From Bin5 sp965200615 (GTDB lineage Bacteria; Chloroflexota; Anaerolineae; Caldilineales; Caldilineaceae): a stretch of DNA of 64,000 bases. The stretch is from positions 3,968,001-4,032,000 of the forward strand of contig OZ241377.1 in assembly GCA_965200615.1 (NCBI GenBank), written 5' to 3'. Shown here in pieces: positions 1 to 8,606 of the stretch (position 1 is the stretch's first letter; each line of letters opens with the position of its first letter). The position numbers were made by a program, and so were the translations under genes. Under the pieces are notes generated by a model, which saw nothing but the letters and a program-made list of their open reading frames with translations, was not told the origin of the DNA and did not search any database.

Positions 1-741
1 AGGGGGCTGTTGAAAATAGGGATGTTCAAGCCAGCGTTCGACCAGCTTGTCATCGCAGCGCCCGCGGGCCGCCAGTTCGCCGTCCTTGTCAAACCGCAGG
101 GCGCCGTCCGTAGCACGGGCCGCCACCCAGTCGATCAGCACGTTGCCCGGCCCGGTGTCAAAGGCCTGAATCGACGCATCCGAACCCTCAGGCGGCAGAA
201 GCGTGACGTTGCCGATGCCGCCGATATTCTGAACCGCCCGACATCCACCCAGAGTTGCCGGGGGCCGCAGAAATAGCCTGTCAAAGATCGGAATAAGCGG
301 AGCCCCCTGCCCTCCGGCCGCTACATCGGCTACGCGAAAATCGGCAACAGTTGTGATCCCGGTCCTCTCCGCGATGACCGCCGCCTCCCCAATCTGAAGA
401 GTTGACTGGACCGAGCCGTCTTCCTCTACTTCGTGCCAGACTGTCTGCCCGTGGGATCCGATAAGGTCGACCTCTTCAATGGCCCTCCCACTTGCTTTGG
501 CTACGCGCAGGACAGCTACGGCGAACTGTTCCCCTAACAGGAATCCGGCCCGGCTCAAAGCGCGCGTTCCGCCCCGCCCAGCGATCAGTTTTCCGATTAT
601 TTCCCGCTCTCGCACAGGCCAGGGAACAGTCTCGAACGCAAGCTGCCGCATCTGCGGACCGTCGGCAGATCCCGTTATCTCTGCCAGAACCGCGTCAATC
701 CCGTCGGCAGAGGTCCCGCTCATCAGTCCAACAACTCTCAT
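1..741 (-). CDS. anmK: Anhydro-N-acetylmuramic acid kinase, C-terminus cut by window edge
   Basis: The kinase hydrolyses the 1,6-anhydro ring of anhydro-MurNAc and phosphorylates it during cell-wall recycling in the cytoplasm. The reading frame is open from an ATG at 741 to base 1 (247 codons of a usual 370-390). Residues 5-16 read GLMSGTSADGID, the family N-terminal signature; NIGGIGNV starts near residue 172 and DTGPGN near 195, the conserved aspartate/nucleotide region. It lies 57 bp downstream of the GNAT gene on the same strand and is probably co-transcribed with it. Only the last third, outside the window, is unseen. Identification is strong; the pathway role follows from the family. 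Confidence 0.93.
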   Translation of the reverse strand, partial: MRVVGLMSGTSADGIDAVLAEITGSADGPQMRQLAFETVPWPVREREIIGKLIAGRGGTRALSRAGFLLGEQFAVAVLRVAKASGRAIEEVDLIGSHGQTVWHEVEEDGSVQSTLQIGEAAVIAERTGITTVADFRVADVAAGGQGAPLIPIFDRLFLRPPATLGGCRAVQNIGGIGNVTLLPPEGSDASIQAFDTGPGNVLIDWVAARATDGALRFDKDGELAARGRCDDKLVERWLEHPYFQQPP

Positions 742-798
742 CTCGGCCGCTTTCCAACTGTTTCCAGGAATTGGGACTCGACAGTCGCGCAGTTCATT

Positions 799-1878
799 CT
801 ACTTCCCGCTTTCCAGACTCAGGCCCAGATGCGCCCACTTACGATACGGCCGGAATCCGCACTTGGCATAGAAATCCAGGATGGTCGTCCAATCGATCAC
901 GCAACCGTTTATCCCGCTGTTGTGGAGCCGCCTCAGTCCCGCATCCAACAGATAAAGCCCCAAGCCCTGCCCGCGCAGGCGCTCGCTGACCCCGATCGAC
1001 CCCAGCTGTGCCCACGGGCGCGCCAGCCCGTAGGGAAAGAAACGGTCGATCGGGCTGACCGAATCCTCGAAAGTGAGGCGGCAAGATCCACTTACACCTT
1101 CATCGGTCCACAACAGCATGTAGTCTGAGATCCGCCCGCCTTCCTCCAGGAATCTCTCCGCCTGCCAGAGCCACCGTCCCGGAAACTCTTTGGCCAGAAA
1201 ACCCAGCAGCTCCGCCTCCTGTCCGGGCTGACCCGGCCGCGCCGCCCCCGGCACATCACTCAGTGGAGGCGGTTGATAGTGGCTGAGTGAACGCGCTACG
1301 TCCCAAGACAGGGGTTCCTCGTCGCGCTCATACCCGCACGCCAGGAAAAACGCCTCAGCCCCCGACCCGGCCGGAGGACCAGGCACAAATGGACGAAGCC
1401 CGCCGCCGACACGAATCCGACCAGTTGACCGCGGCTCTGCCGGCTCTTCAGGCCCTGACCCGCCTCCGCCGGGCAGACGAGGGGAGCCGGCGCCTGGTAC
1501 GCTTTGCGAAGCCAGCCACGCTTCAGCCCATTCCAGCAGCGTCCTCCCGATGCCCCGCCTCTGAAACGCAGGCGCAACGGCAATTACCTCGATCCAGCCC
1601 GCGACATCCGTACGCATTGCAGGCGGCGCGCCGGGATACGCGCTGCACAACACGTATCCCACGGGACGGCCCTCCGCGAGAGCAAGTCGCCCCCCGCGCG
1701 CGACGCCCACATCCTCCGTACAGTTGTATTTCAGGAATCTCTCGGTAATGGGAAGTTCGTTGCCAGTGGACTCGTTCCAGAACTCCACAGCCCGCTGCAC
1801 ATGCCGGGGATCCTTCACATCAAACCCGAGCAACTCAACCGCAGCCCCTGCCGACATTTCACCCATCCTACCCGTCAT
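799..1878 (-). CDS. Tandem GNAT-family N-acetyltransferase
   Basis: The protein has 359 residues and two GNAT folds. The first acetyl-CoA loop is QRRGIG at about 106-111, the second RLRGQGLG at about 300-307, each followed by the usual helix. A proline/glycine-rich linker at about 125-165 separates them. GNAT enzymes move an acyl group from CoA to an amine; the acceptor is not predictable here. The start ATG overlaps the stop of the upstream cyclodeaminase-like gene by four bases, so the two are translationally coupled, and anmK follows. Amino-sugar or peptidoglycan-fragment acetylation is only a guess from that neighbour. Confidence 0.85.
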   Translation of the reverse strand: MTGRMGEMSAGAAVELLGFDVKDPRHVQRAVEFWNESTGNELPITERFLKYNCTEDVGVARGGRLALAEGRPVGYVLCSAYPGAPPAMRTDVAGWIEVIAVAPAFQRRGIGRTLLEWAEAWLASQSVPGAGSPRLPGGGGSGPEEPAEPRSTGRIRVGGGLRPFVPGPPAGSGAEAFFLACGYERDEEPLSWDVARSLSHYQPPPLSDVPGAARPGQPGQEAELLGFLAKEFPGRWLWQAERFLEEGGRISDYMLLWTDEGVSGSCRLTFEDSVSPIDRFFPYGLARPWAQLGSIGVSERLRGQGLGLYLLDAGLRRLHNSGINGCVIDWTTILDFYAKCGFRPYRKWAHLGLSLESGK

Positions 1879-2861
1879 GCGTCCAACGCAATGCCAGCCC
1901 CCTGTTCCAGCGCCTTGTTGTAAACCACGCGGGCAACTGCCACGTCTTGCGCCGCCAGTCCAACTGACTTGAAGAAGGTGATCTCTTCGTCAGCTTCGCG
2001 TCCGGGCAGGTCCCCCTCGACAATCGCCCCGATCTCGCCGTGGATCCGACCGGCGTCGTAACTGCCCTCTTCGATGGGTCGGAGCAGATCACCTGCCTCC
2101 GCCAGACATGCGCTCATCTGATCAACCACGACTTTGGACCGTTCCAGCGTGACCGCATCCACTTCGCTCGCATAGGGCAGGTGCGAGCCGATCCCCGAAA
2201 TGTGGGCTCCGGGCCGCAACTGCGCGCCATCAAAGAGGGGTTCATGCGCGCTGGTTGCCGTGACAAGGATGTCGGCTGCTGTGACGGCCGTTTCGACGTC
2301 GGCCGTCGCCTGCGCCGAGACACCGAACCTTTCCGTCAACTCGATTGCCAGGGACTCCGCATTCGACGGCGTCCGCGAAATCACAAAGACCCGTTCAATC
2401 GCGCGCTCGCACAGAGCCGCCTCTACCTGATAGGGGGCCTGCACGCCGCTCCCGAAGATCGTCAGCGTCCGCGCATCCTTTCTCGCCAGATAGCGCGCCG
2501 CCACACCCCCTGACGCCCCCGTACGCATGGCAGTCAGATGCCCGGCATCCATCAGCGCCAGCAACGCGCCGTCTCTGCCGTCGAAAAGGACCACATTCCC
2601 CTGGATCGCCGGCAGCCCTCGGCGCACCGGATTTGTTCCGTAGAAAGAGATGAGCTTCGCCCCTAACGCATCCAGCTCTCCGCCCAGATAGGCCGGCATC
2701 GTCATCAGACTTCCGTCGTGCGGCTCGACCGGAATGTTTGAGCGAACAGGGAGTTGCGCCTCGCCGCGATAGATCAGGCGGTAGGCCTCAGCAACGGCCT
2801 CGATGGCCGCCGGCATGTCCAGGAGTTTCTCTACGTCGTTTCGCGTCAACCAGAGTGGCAT
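1875..2861 (-). CDS. Ornithine cyclodeaminase / mu-crystallin family protein
   Basis: This family contains NAD(P)-dependent ornithine cyclodeaminases, alanine dehydrogenases and ketimine reductases. The 328-residue length is normal. Lys69 (GAKLISFY) and Arg113 (AMRTGA) match conserved substrate-binding residues, and GSGVQ at 137-141 is the Rossmann dinucleotide loop. It is the first gene of a minus-strand unit with the GNAT gene and anmK. A promoter-like sequence lies at 2906-2934. The exact reaction is undecided: the fold and cofactor are clear, but members of this family have changed substrate often. Confidence 0.85.
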   Translation of the reverse strand: MPLWLTRNDVEKLLDMPAAIEAVAEAYRLIYRGEAQLPVRSNIPVEPHDGSLMTMPAYLGGELDALGAKLISFYGTNPVRRGLPAIQGNVVLFDGRDGALLALMDAGHLTAMRTGASGGVAARYLARKDARTLTIFGSGVQAPYQVEAALCERAIERVFVISRTPSNAESLAIELTERFGVSAQATADVETAVTAADILVTATSAHEPLFDGAQLRPGAHISGIGSHLPYASEVDAVTLERSKVVVDQMSACLAEAGDLLRPIEEGSYDAGRIHGEIGAIVEGDLPGREADEEITFFKSVGLAAQDVAVARVVYNKALEQGAGIALDA

Positions 2862-2905
2862 AGTGTTCGGAAGGCGTGGATTCTTGATGACTTAAAGGCC
2901 GGGAT

Positions 2906-2934
2906 AGAATAGCACAGGGAATTGGCCGTTACAA
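2906..2934 (-). promoter_or_regulatory. Sigma70-type promoter for the cyclodeaminase-GNAT-anmK unit
   Basis: On the minus strand TTGTAA (2934-2929) and TATTCT (2911-2906) are separated by 17 bp, with TGC directly before the -10 (extended -10). It sits about 45 bp upstream of the start at 2861. Confidence 0.55.
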
Positions 2935-2963
2935 TTGCCGCAAGCGCAGGAAGATTGTACAAT
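2935..2963 (+). promoter_or_regulatory. Sigma70-type promoter for the MDR gene at 3026
   Basis: TTGCCG (2935-2940) and TACAAT (2958-2963) are 17 bp apart. The -35 box abuts the -35 box of the divergent promoter at 2906-2934, so one bound regulator could affect both directions. Confidence 0.55.
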
Positions 2964-3025
2964 CAGCAAGTCAAGAAACGAAACGTCCTGCCGCCAACAG
3001 GATCAATGCCTCCCGGAGAATCAAC

Positions 3026-4051
3026 ATGCCCACAGAACTCATCGCCCCCGCCCGAGAGCAGGTCGCCTTTCACGAATACGAAGGCCCGCCCCTCGCTTCC
3101 GATCAGGTCCGCGTCCGCAGCCGGTTCGGCGCCGCCAAGCACGGCTCCGAAATGGCCATGTTCCAGGGCTACGCCGGCCATCGGGGCAACTACGACGGCG
3201 AACTGCACATCTTCACGCAGGAAAGTCAGATGGTGAAGTACCCAAGCGGTCTGGGCAATATGTGTGTGGGCGAGGTCATTGAAGTTGGATCTGACGTTCA
3301 GGGCATCAGCCTCGGCGAGACCGTCTTCGCCCACGGCTCCTTCCGCCAGGAGCATGTATGGCCTGCCGACCGTGCCCGCAAACTGCCCAACGGCGTTCCC
3401 TGGCAGGCTGCGGTCTGCCTGGATCCCGCCGACTTCGCCCTAGGCGCCGTCCGCGACGGCCACATCCGCCTCGGAGACGCCGTCGCGGTATTCGGAATGG
3501 GCGCCATCGGCCTCTTCGTCGTCCAGCTCGCCAAATTGGCCGGCGCCTACCCCGTCATCGCTATCGATCCCATCCCACTGCGCCGCGACGTCGCCATCGA
3601 ATGCGGCGCCGACACCGTCGTGGACCCGACCACCTGCGACGCCGGCCTCGAAATCAAGCTCGCCACGGACAAACGCGGCGCCGACGTCTGCGTAGACTAC
3701 AGCGGCCACTACAGCGCACTGCAGGCCGCCCTGCGCGGTGTCGCCTACCTCGGCACCGTCGTCGCCGGCGCCTGGCCCGGCAGCTATCCCGCCGGCCTCG
3801 ACCTCGGCGCCGAAGCCCACTTCAACCGCCCAACCATCGTATTCTCCCGCGCCTGCAGCGAACCGAATCCCGAATATCCCAACTGGGACGAGAACCGTCT
3901 CTTCTCGGTGGTCTGGCGCCTCCTCTGCGACGGCAGCCTGAAATCGGAACCGGTGGTCCAGCCTGTCGTCCCCTTCGACGACCTGCTTGAAGCCTATCCC
4001 AAGATCGCGACCGCGCCTGAGGAGAATGTCAAGCTGGGCGTAGCTTTCTGA
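3026..4051 (+). CDS. Medium-chain dehydrogenase/reductase (MDR) family oxidoreductase
   Basis: The 341-residue protein has the MDR layout: GroES-like N-terminal domain and a Rossmann domain with GMGAIG at 157-162. The usual catalytic zinc motif (GICGSD) is replaced by GAAKHGSEM around 35-43, without cysteine, and the four-cysteine structural zinc lobe is absent. It may be a zinc-independent member acting on a polyol or sugar derivative. It is transcribed alone from a promoter at 2935-2963 and converges on the enolase gene. Substrate unknown. Confidence 0.8.
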   Translation: MPTELIAPAREQVAFHEYEGPPLASDQVRVRSRFGAAKHGSEMAMFQGYAGHRGNYDGELHIFTQESQMVKYPSGLGNMCVGEVIEVGSDVQGISLGETVFAHGSFRQEHVWPADRARKLPNGVPWQAAVCLDPADFALGAVRDGHIRLGDAVAVFGMGAIGLFVVQLAKLAGAYPVIAIDPIPLRRDVAIECGADTVVDPTTCDAGLEIKLATDKRGADVCVDYSGHYSALQAALRGVAYLGTVVAGAWPGSYPAGLDLGAEAHFNRPTIVFSRACSEPNPEYPNWDENRLFSVVWRLLCDGSLKSEPVVQPVVPFDDLLEAYPKIATAPEENVKLGVAF

Positions 4052-4124
4052 TTTTGTCGCCGGATCGAAAGCGGCGGGGAACAGTTCCGGCGCCACCCTC
4101 TTGCCCGCCTCACGGCATAGCCGG

Positions 4125-5276
4125 TTACACCAGGTTGTCTTCGATATAATCCCAGTTAATCTTGTAGCCCATGCCCGGTTCCTGCGGCAGATGGACATAC
4201 CCTTCACTGTCCATCCTGTCGCCAATATCCTCCAGATAGGGCGGCGCCGTATTGCAGTCGATGCCCGGCGCGAGCAGACCGCGTTCGTAGTATTCGCACG
4301 TATCCTCGCTCGTCGAACCAAGGATCTGCAGATTGGCGAAACCGCTCATGTGAATCTCGCACTTCACGCCGAACGCCTCCGCCACCGCGACCATCTTGCG
4401 CACACCCGTGATGCCGCCCCGCAGCACATCTATCCTCGTCATGTCCGACGCGCCGCGCAGGATCCAGTCGGCTCGTGTATAGAGGCTGCCCGCCGCAATC
4501 TCCGGCGACAGAATCGGAATATCCAACTCCCGGCAAAGCTTGATGTAGGGCTGAACACGGTACTCATTCATCGGGTGCTCGTACCAGTAGTAGTCCAGCT
4601 CCTCCAGCACGCGCCCCACTTTGTAGGCCTCCTCATAGGTCCGATAGGTACCCCACGGGTCATAGCTCAGCACCATATCGTCTCCGACTGCCGCCCGCAC
4701 TGCCCGGCACACTTCAATGTCCTTCTCGATATGCGAAGGCCGACCCGGAACCGCCTCCCGCGTCACCGGATTCCAGAAATAGTACGGGTGAATCTTGTAA
4801 TGCGTGTACCCCTCCTCCTTACACGCCAGAGCATGCTCCGCATACTCCTCGACGCTCCCCACATTCGGAAATGTGCTTGCGTACGCCTTTACCTTATCCC
4901 GACACCCTCCCAGCAACTTGTAGAGCGGCACGCCCATTGTCCGCGCCTGCAGGTCCCACAGCGTACAGTCCAGCGCGCTGAGCAGATGCTCCGGCACATT
5001 CGCCACCCACATCCAGTGCCAGAACCGCTCCCGGTCATACGGGTCCTCCCCTACGACCATATCCTTAAGCCGCCCCTCCATTTGCGCCCGGTCTTCCAGC
5101 GTAAGCCCGTCAGCATCCCCATGCCCGTGCCCGCCAAAATAGTATCCCTCCGCGCCCTCGTCGGTGATCACCTTCGTCAGCGTCTGCGTCACCTCACGCG
5201 GAAAGTGAAACCTGCCCTGATGAAACTGTTCCCTCACCACTCGAAACGGTATAACCTGAATGTCTACAATCTTCAT
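4125..5276 (-). CDS. Mandelate racemase / muconate lactonizing enzyme family protein (enolase superfamily)
   Basis: The start is the ATG at 5276, preceded by AAAGGGTGAAGG; an upstream in-frame extension lacks similarity. The 383-residue product has the capping domain and TIM barrel of acid-sugar dehydratases. Visible active-site set: K161-I-H163 (a KxH variant of KxK), metal ligands D206, E233 and E259, and the D283-H309 dyad. The family abstracts a proton alpha to a carboxylate, usually dehydrating a sugar acid. It lies 82 bp downstream of a DapA-family gene, which fits a two-step route: dehydration, then cleavage or a second dehydration of the 2-keto-3-deoxy acid. Substrate not assigned. 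Confidence 0.87.
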   Translation of the reverse strand: MKIVDIQVIPFRVVREQFHQGRFHFPREVTQTLTKVITDEGAEGYYFGGHGHGDADGLTLEDRAQMEGRLKDMVVGEDPYDRERFWHWMWVANVPEHLLSALDCTLWDLQARTMGVPLYKLLGGCRDKVKAYASTFPNVGSVEEYAEHALACKEEGYTHYKIHPYYFWNPVTREAVPGRPSHIEKDIEVCRAVRAAVGDDMVLSYDPWGTYRTYEEAYKVGRVLEELDYYWYEHPMNEYRVQPYIKLCRELDIPILSPEIAAGSLYTRADWILRGASDMTRIDVLRGGITGVRKMVAVAEAFGVKCEIHMSGFANLQILGSTSEDTCEYYERGLLAPGIDCNTAPPYLEDIGDRMDSEGYVHLPQEPGMGYKINWDYIEDNLV

Positions 5277-5358
5277 CGTACCTTCACCCTTTCTCTCATG
5301 TAAGTTCAGATCATCCATAGGACCGGCAGCGCGGCCCTCTCGCCTCACCTGTTTTCAC

Positions 5359-6258
5359 TCACTCATCGCCGACCGGATACAGCTCCTCCAACAGCACGCC
5401 CAACTCCTCCCTCGTCAGCGGGTCCATCGACGCGGCCGGCGCGCGCACTACCGCCGTCCGGATTACGCCCCGGTGGACGAGGATTTCCTTATGAACGCCA
5501 TGAAACAGGCCCGCGCCCTGTGCTGTAAGCCGGGCAATCGGCACCAGGTACCTGTTGAATGTCTGCCACGCGCCCGATTCATCCCCAGCCTGGACGCGGT
5601 TCCAAATGTCTACAAAGGCCTCCGGCTGCGTACAGAACGGCATCGTCCCGATCGAGCCGCGGCGCATCTCTTCGATGAAATAGCCGCCCCCTGCACCTCC
5701 AAAGACGGTCAGCACGTCTCCCGCCTCCGCTGACATCGCGGCTACCTTCTCCACAACAGGAAAACTCTCCACTTTGATATACCGGACCCACTCGCACTCT
5801 TCCGCCAGCCGGCGCGCCAGCCCAGCCGGGATCGGCGAAGCCGCGACATCCTGGATAAATACCGGCAGCGGCACCGCATCAGAAATAGCGCGATAGTAGG
5901 CCAGCACCTCTTCCGCGCCAGCAGGGAAAAAGGACGGCGGCAGAACCATCAACGCGTCCGCCCCGTTTTCATGCGCCATCCGGCTGTAGTGCACGGCCAA
6001 GTCCGTCCCGTTCGCCCCCGTGTTGATGACCACAGGAACACGCCCTGCGACCTGATCAACGACGACGCGGGTCATCCAAGCTCGTTCCGCCTCGGTCAGC
6101 TTATAGACCTCGCTTCCCAGCGCAACCCCCAACCCGTGAACGCCGGCATCCAGATTGAAATCGATTAACCGGCGCAGACTCTCTTCGTCGATCTGCGACT
6201 CCTCGTCGAAAGGTGTGACCAGGATCGGATACACACCCTGCATAGTACTGGTCGCCAT
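5359..6258 (-). CDS. Dihydrodipicolinate synthase (DapA) family aldolase/dehydratase
   Basis: The start at 6258 follows GAGAGGAGAA. The 299-residue protein is a TIM-barrel class I aldolase with Schiff-base lysine K162 (YIKVES). The catalytic tyrosine of DapA (in YNVP) is replaced: the position reads FIQDVAAS at about 134-141, so Gln136 takes its place. That argues against true dihydrodipicolinate synthase and resembles 2-keto-3-deoxy sugar-acid dehydratase-like members. It is upstream of, and likely co-transcribed with, the enolase-superfamily gene. Specific reaction inferred, not shown. Confidence 0.85.
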   Translation of the reverse strand: MATSTMQGVYPILVTPFDEESQIDEESLRRLIDFNLDAGVHGLGVALGSEVYKLTEAERAWMTRVVVDQVAGRVPVVINTGANGTDLAVHYSRMAHENGADALMVLPPSFFPAGAEEVLAYYRAISDAVPLPVFIQDVAASPIPAGLARRLAEECEWVRYIKVESFPVVEKVAAMSAEAGDVLTVFGGAGGGYFIEEMRRGSIGTMPFCTQPEAFVDIWNRVQAGDESGAWQTFNRYLVPIARLTAQGAGLFHGVHKEILVHRGVIRTAVVRAPAASMDPLTREELGVLLEELYPVGDE

Positions 6259-6421
6259 AGGTTCTCCTCTCGCAACTCTGGCTGTCGTCTGTTTCTCTCT
6301 GCATATTGCCGTCACTCCGTCAGAAAAGCAAGCGGTTCGCAGCTTCGGGAGCCCTGTCTCCGGGCCGTCGCTTAGGCAAGAAGACCATCCCTTCCTTCTT
6401 ATGCCTATTCAATTGCTGCCG

Positions 6422-6450
6422 TTGAATCTCTCCCTTGCCTATGCTATGAT
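6422..6450 (+). promoter_or_regulatory. Sigma70-type promoter for the ThuA-domain gene
   Basis: TTGAAT (6422-6427), a 17-bp spacer ending in TGC, then TATGAT (6445-6450). It lies about 86 bp before the start at 6536. Confidence 0.6.
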
Positions 6451-6535
6451 TCCATGGCCCTCAACCATAACCATCCGGCCCGGCGTCCCCGGCCCTCCAG
6501 CCCGCCGCCCGGCACGTAATCAGAAAGGCAGACCC

Positions 6536-7192
6536 ATGACCGACGTCCTCGTTATTTCCGGCACAAATCACGGCTTCGCGGACAGCGCCGCTGTCATCGG
6601 CGGCTTCCTCGGCGACGACCCGGGGATCAGTGTCACACTTACCGACGACAAGAGCATCTTCACCTCGTCCAACCTGGCGGAGCACGACGTCTGCGTACTC
6701 GGCTCTGGCTTCACTCGCTCCGAACGTCATGCTGACGGGACAGCCACCTACCATGCCGAGTTAACCCCGGAACAAGAGGAAGGCCTCTTCAACTTCATAG
6801 CAGGCGGGAAGGGCTTCGTCGGCGTCCATGGCACCGGTTGGTGGATCGGCGGTAAGGCCGCAACCATGCTCGGCGGACACGCCAACTGGCATCCGCCTGG
6901 TCTGACCTTCACCGTGAATGTAGACGACGCCTCCCACCCGGTGATGCAGGGCATCTCCGACTTTGAAGTAGAGGACGAAATCTACATGTCTGCCTGGGAC
7001 CCCGCCATTCACGTTCTGGCCAGCGCCCAATGGGCCGATAAGGCACATCCCATGGCCTGGGTCAAGGCGTATGGCGACGGACGCGTCTTCTATACAACCC
7101 TGGGCCACACATCCCATACGTTTCAGCGGTCTGCCGTGCAACAGATGATGCGGCAGGGCACGCTCTGGGCCGCCAACGGAGCTGCCGACTGA
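6536..7192 (+). CDS. ThuA-domain protein
   Basis: The start is the ATG at 6536, after AGAAAGGCAG; the frame stays open upstream but without recognisable protein. The 218-residue product is a ThuA (trehalose-utilisation) domain, a class I glutamine-amidotransferase-like fold. Typical pieces are GVHGTGWW, HPVMQGISDF and GRVFYTTLGH near the end. Enzymatic function in this family is poorly defined; ThuA is linked to disaccharide oxidation in rhizobia. The following MFS gene starts close behind, so they may share a transcript. Confidence 0.85.
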   Translation: MTDVLVISGTNHGFADSAAVIGGFLGDDPGISVTLTDDKSIFTSSNLAEHDVCVLGSGFTRSERHADGTATYHAELTPEQEEGLFNFIAGGKGFVGVHGTGWWIGGKAATMLGGHANWHPPGLTFTVNVDDASHPVMQGISDFEVEDEIYMSAWDPAIHVLASAQWADKAHPMAWVKAYGDGRVFYTTLGHTSHTFQRSAVQQMMRQGTLWAANGAAD

Positions 7193-7269
7193 CGCATGCA
7201 GAGCAGGGCAGCGCCGGCCTGCTTGCACCTCTCGCACAACCAACCTACCGGCATCTCCTGCTCAGCAGT

Positions 7270-8424
7270 GTGCTCTGGTGGCAGACCTACTCGATCTGGG
7301 TCGTTGTGGCCGGGGTCGTCGTCCTTGACATGACCGACTCCGCGCTGGCGGTAGCCTTGCTTACTTTCTGGCGTCGCGCCGCACAGCTTGCTTTCGGGGG
7401 GTTCGCAGGATTTATCGGCGACCGCCTTGGGAGACGAAACACGCTCACGCTGAGCCAGATCGTTATTTTCGCGGCCTGTGTCTCCCTCCTGCTTCTCTTT
7501 GAAGGAGACAGGCTGAACGCCTGGCAGATTACGGCTGCCGCGTTCATCATCGGCGCGGGCTGGACGGTCGACGCTCCCGCACGGGCCGCCCTCGTACCCG
7601 ACCTTCTCGGCAGCAGGCTCACTGCCGACGCCATAATGTTGGAGAGCCTGACGCACAGTATTCTCATCGGCGTGGGCGCGTATCTCGCTGGCTGGCTGCT
7701 CGACAGCTACGGCGCCGCCGCCGGCTTCGGCACTCTGATAGCGCTCACAGGCGTCAACCTGGCACTGTTGATCCGGCTAGGTCGAATGCAGGTGCCGCAG
7801 ACAGTACCTATGGCCGACGGCGGCGTCTGGCAATCGATCGGCGAGGGCATCAGCTATCTGCGCAGCAACCGCCCGATGCTGGTTGTCGTGCTTGTTTCCG
7901 CTCTCATAAACATCATGGTCTTTCCGGCGTTGAGCCTGATGCCCGTCTTCGCCCGCGACGTTTTCGAACGGGGCGCCATTGGGCTGGGAACGTTAACCGG
8001 CAGCTACAGCATCGGCCTCTTCGCCGGCCTCTTCCTTACGCAGCGCCTGCGACGCAGTCTTTCCTTTTACTCGATTTTTGCCGCCGGTTCTCTGCTTCAG
8101 TGTGTTGCCTGGGTACTCTTTGCGCTTTCTCCGCTCTTCAGTCTGGCGATCCTGCTGCAGTTTCTGGCAGGCGTTGGGCAGGCGGGCTTCTATACCATGC
8201 GCAACGTGATTTTGCTCACTTCATCCAGCAATGAAATGCGCGGGCGCGCCATGAGCACAGTCGCCCTCAGCCAGGGCGTGGGCCTGCCAGGAGAGCTGGT
8301 CACCGGCTCTCTGGCCGAGAGCGCCGGCCCTCGCCTCACCGTTTCGGCGCAGGGAGCCCTCGCCACTCTGGCAGCGGTCGCCATCTTCTGGAAGGGAAAG
8401 GGCGCCCGCGCTACCACGCGATGA
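7270..8424 (+). CDS. Major facilitator superfamily transporter
   Basis: Hydrophobic segments run through the whole protein; GFIGDRLGRRNTL after the second segment is the MFS motif A loop. Annotated from a GTG at 7270 (384 residues). The frame upstream, back to the ThuA stop, still encodes plausible N-terminal sequence (LLAPLAQPTYRHLLLSS), so the true start is probably about 25 codons earlier at a non-ATG codon overlapping or adjoining the ThuA stop. It resembles the MFS_3/EntS-like group of exporters. Substrate unknown; membrane location sure. Confidence 0.85.
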   Translation: MLWWQTYSIWVVVAGVVVLDMTDSALAVALLTFWRRAAQLAFGGFAGFIGDRLGRRNTLTLSQIVIFAACVSLLLLFEGDRLNAWQITAAAFIIGAGWTVDAPARAALVPDLLGSRLTADAIMLESLTHSILIGVGAYLAGWLLDSYGAAAGFGTLIALTGVNLALLIRLGRMQVPQTVPMADGGVWQSIGEGISYLRSNRPMLVVVLVSALINIMVFPALSLMPVFARDVFERGAIGLGTLTGSYSIGLFAGLFLTQRLRRSLSFYSIFAAGSLLQCVAWVLFALSPLFSLAILLQFLAGVGQAGFYTMRNVILLTSSSNEMRGRAMSTVALSQGVGLPGELVTGSLAESAGPRLTVSAQGALATLAAVAIFWKGKGARATTR

Positions 8425-8606
8425 GCTGCACAAATCACAAAGAGCTCTGCCGCCGTCCCTCTGTGGCCCTTCGTAGATCGAGAAGTGTTCTCCGCGGACC
8501 CTGGTGAGCAGACTGAAAAGCCTGTCCCAAGAACCAGAACGCGTAGATACGCCAACGGCTCCATACCGGAATCAACTTGCCATTCCCAATCGGAGAGACC
8601 AGCCAA

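Noticed and set aside
4101..5303. 400-residue open frame on the plus strand opposite the enolase gene
   Set aside because: Arg/His/Pro-rich shadow frame with no family features; the minus-strand enolase has a full active site and a ribosome-binding site.
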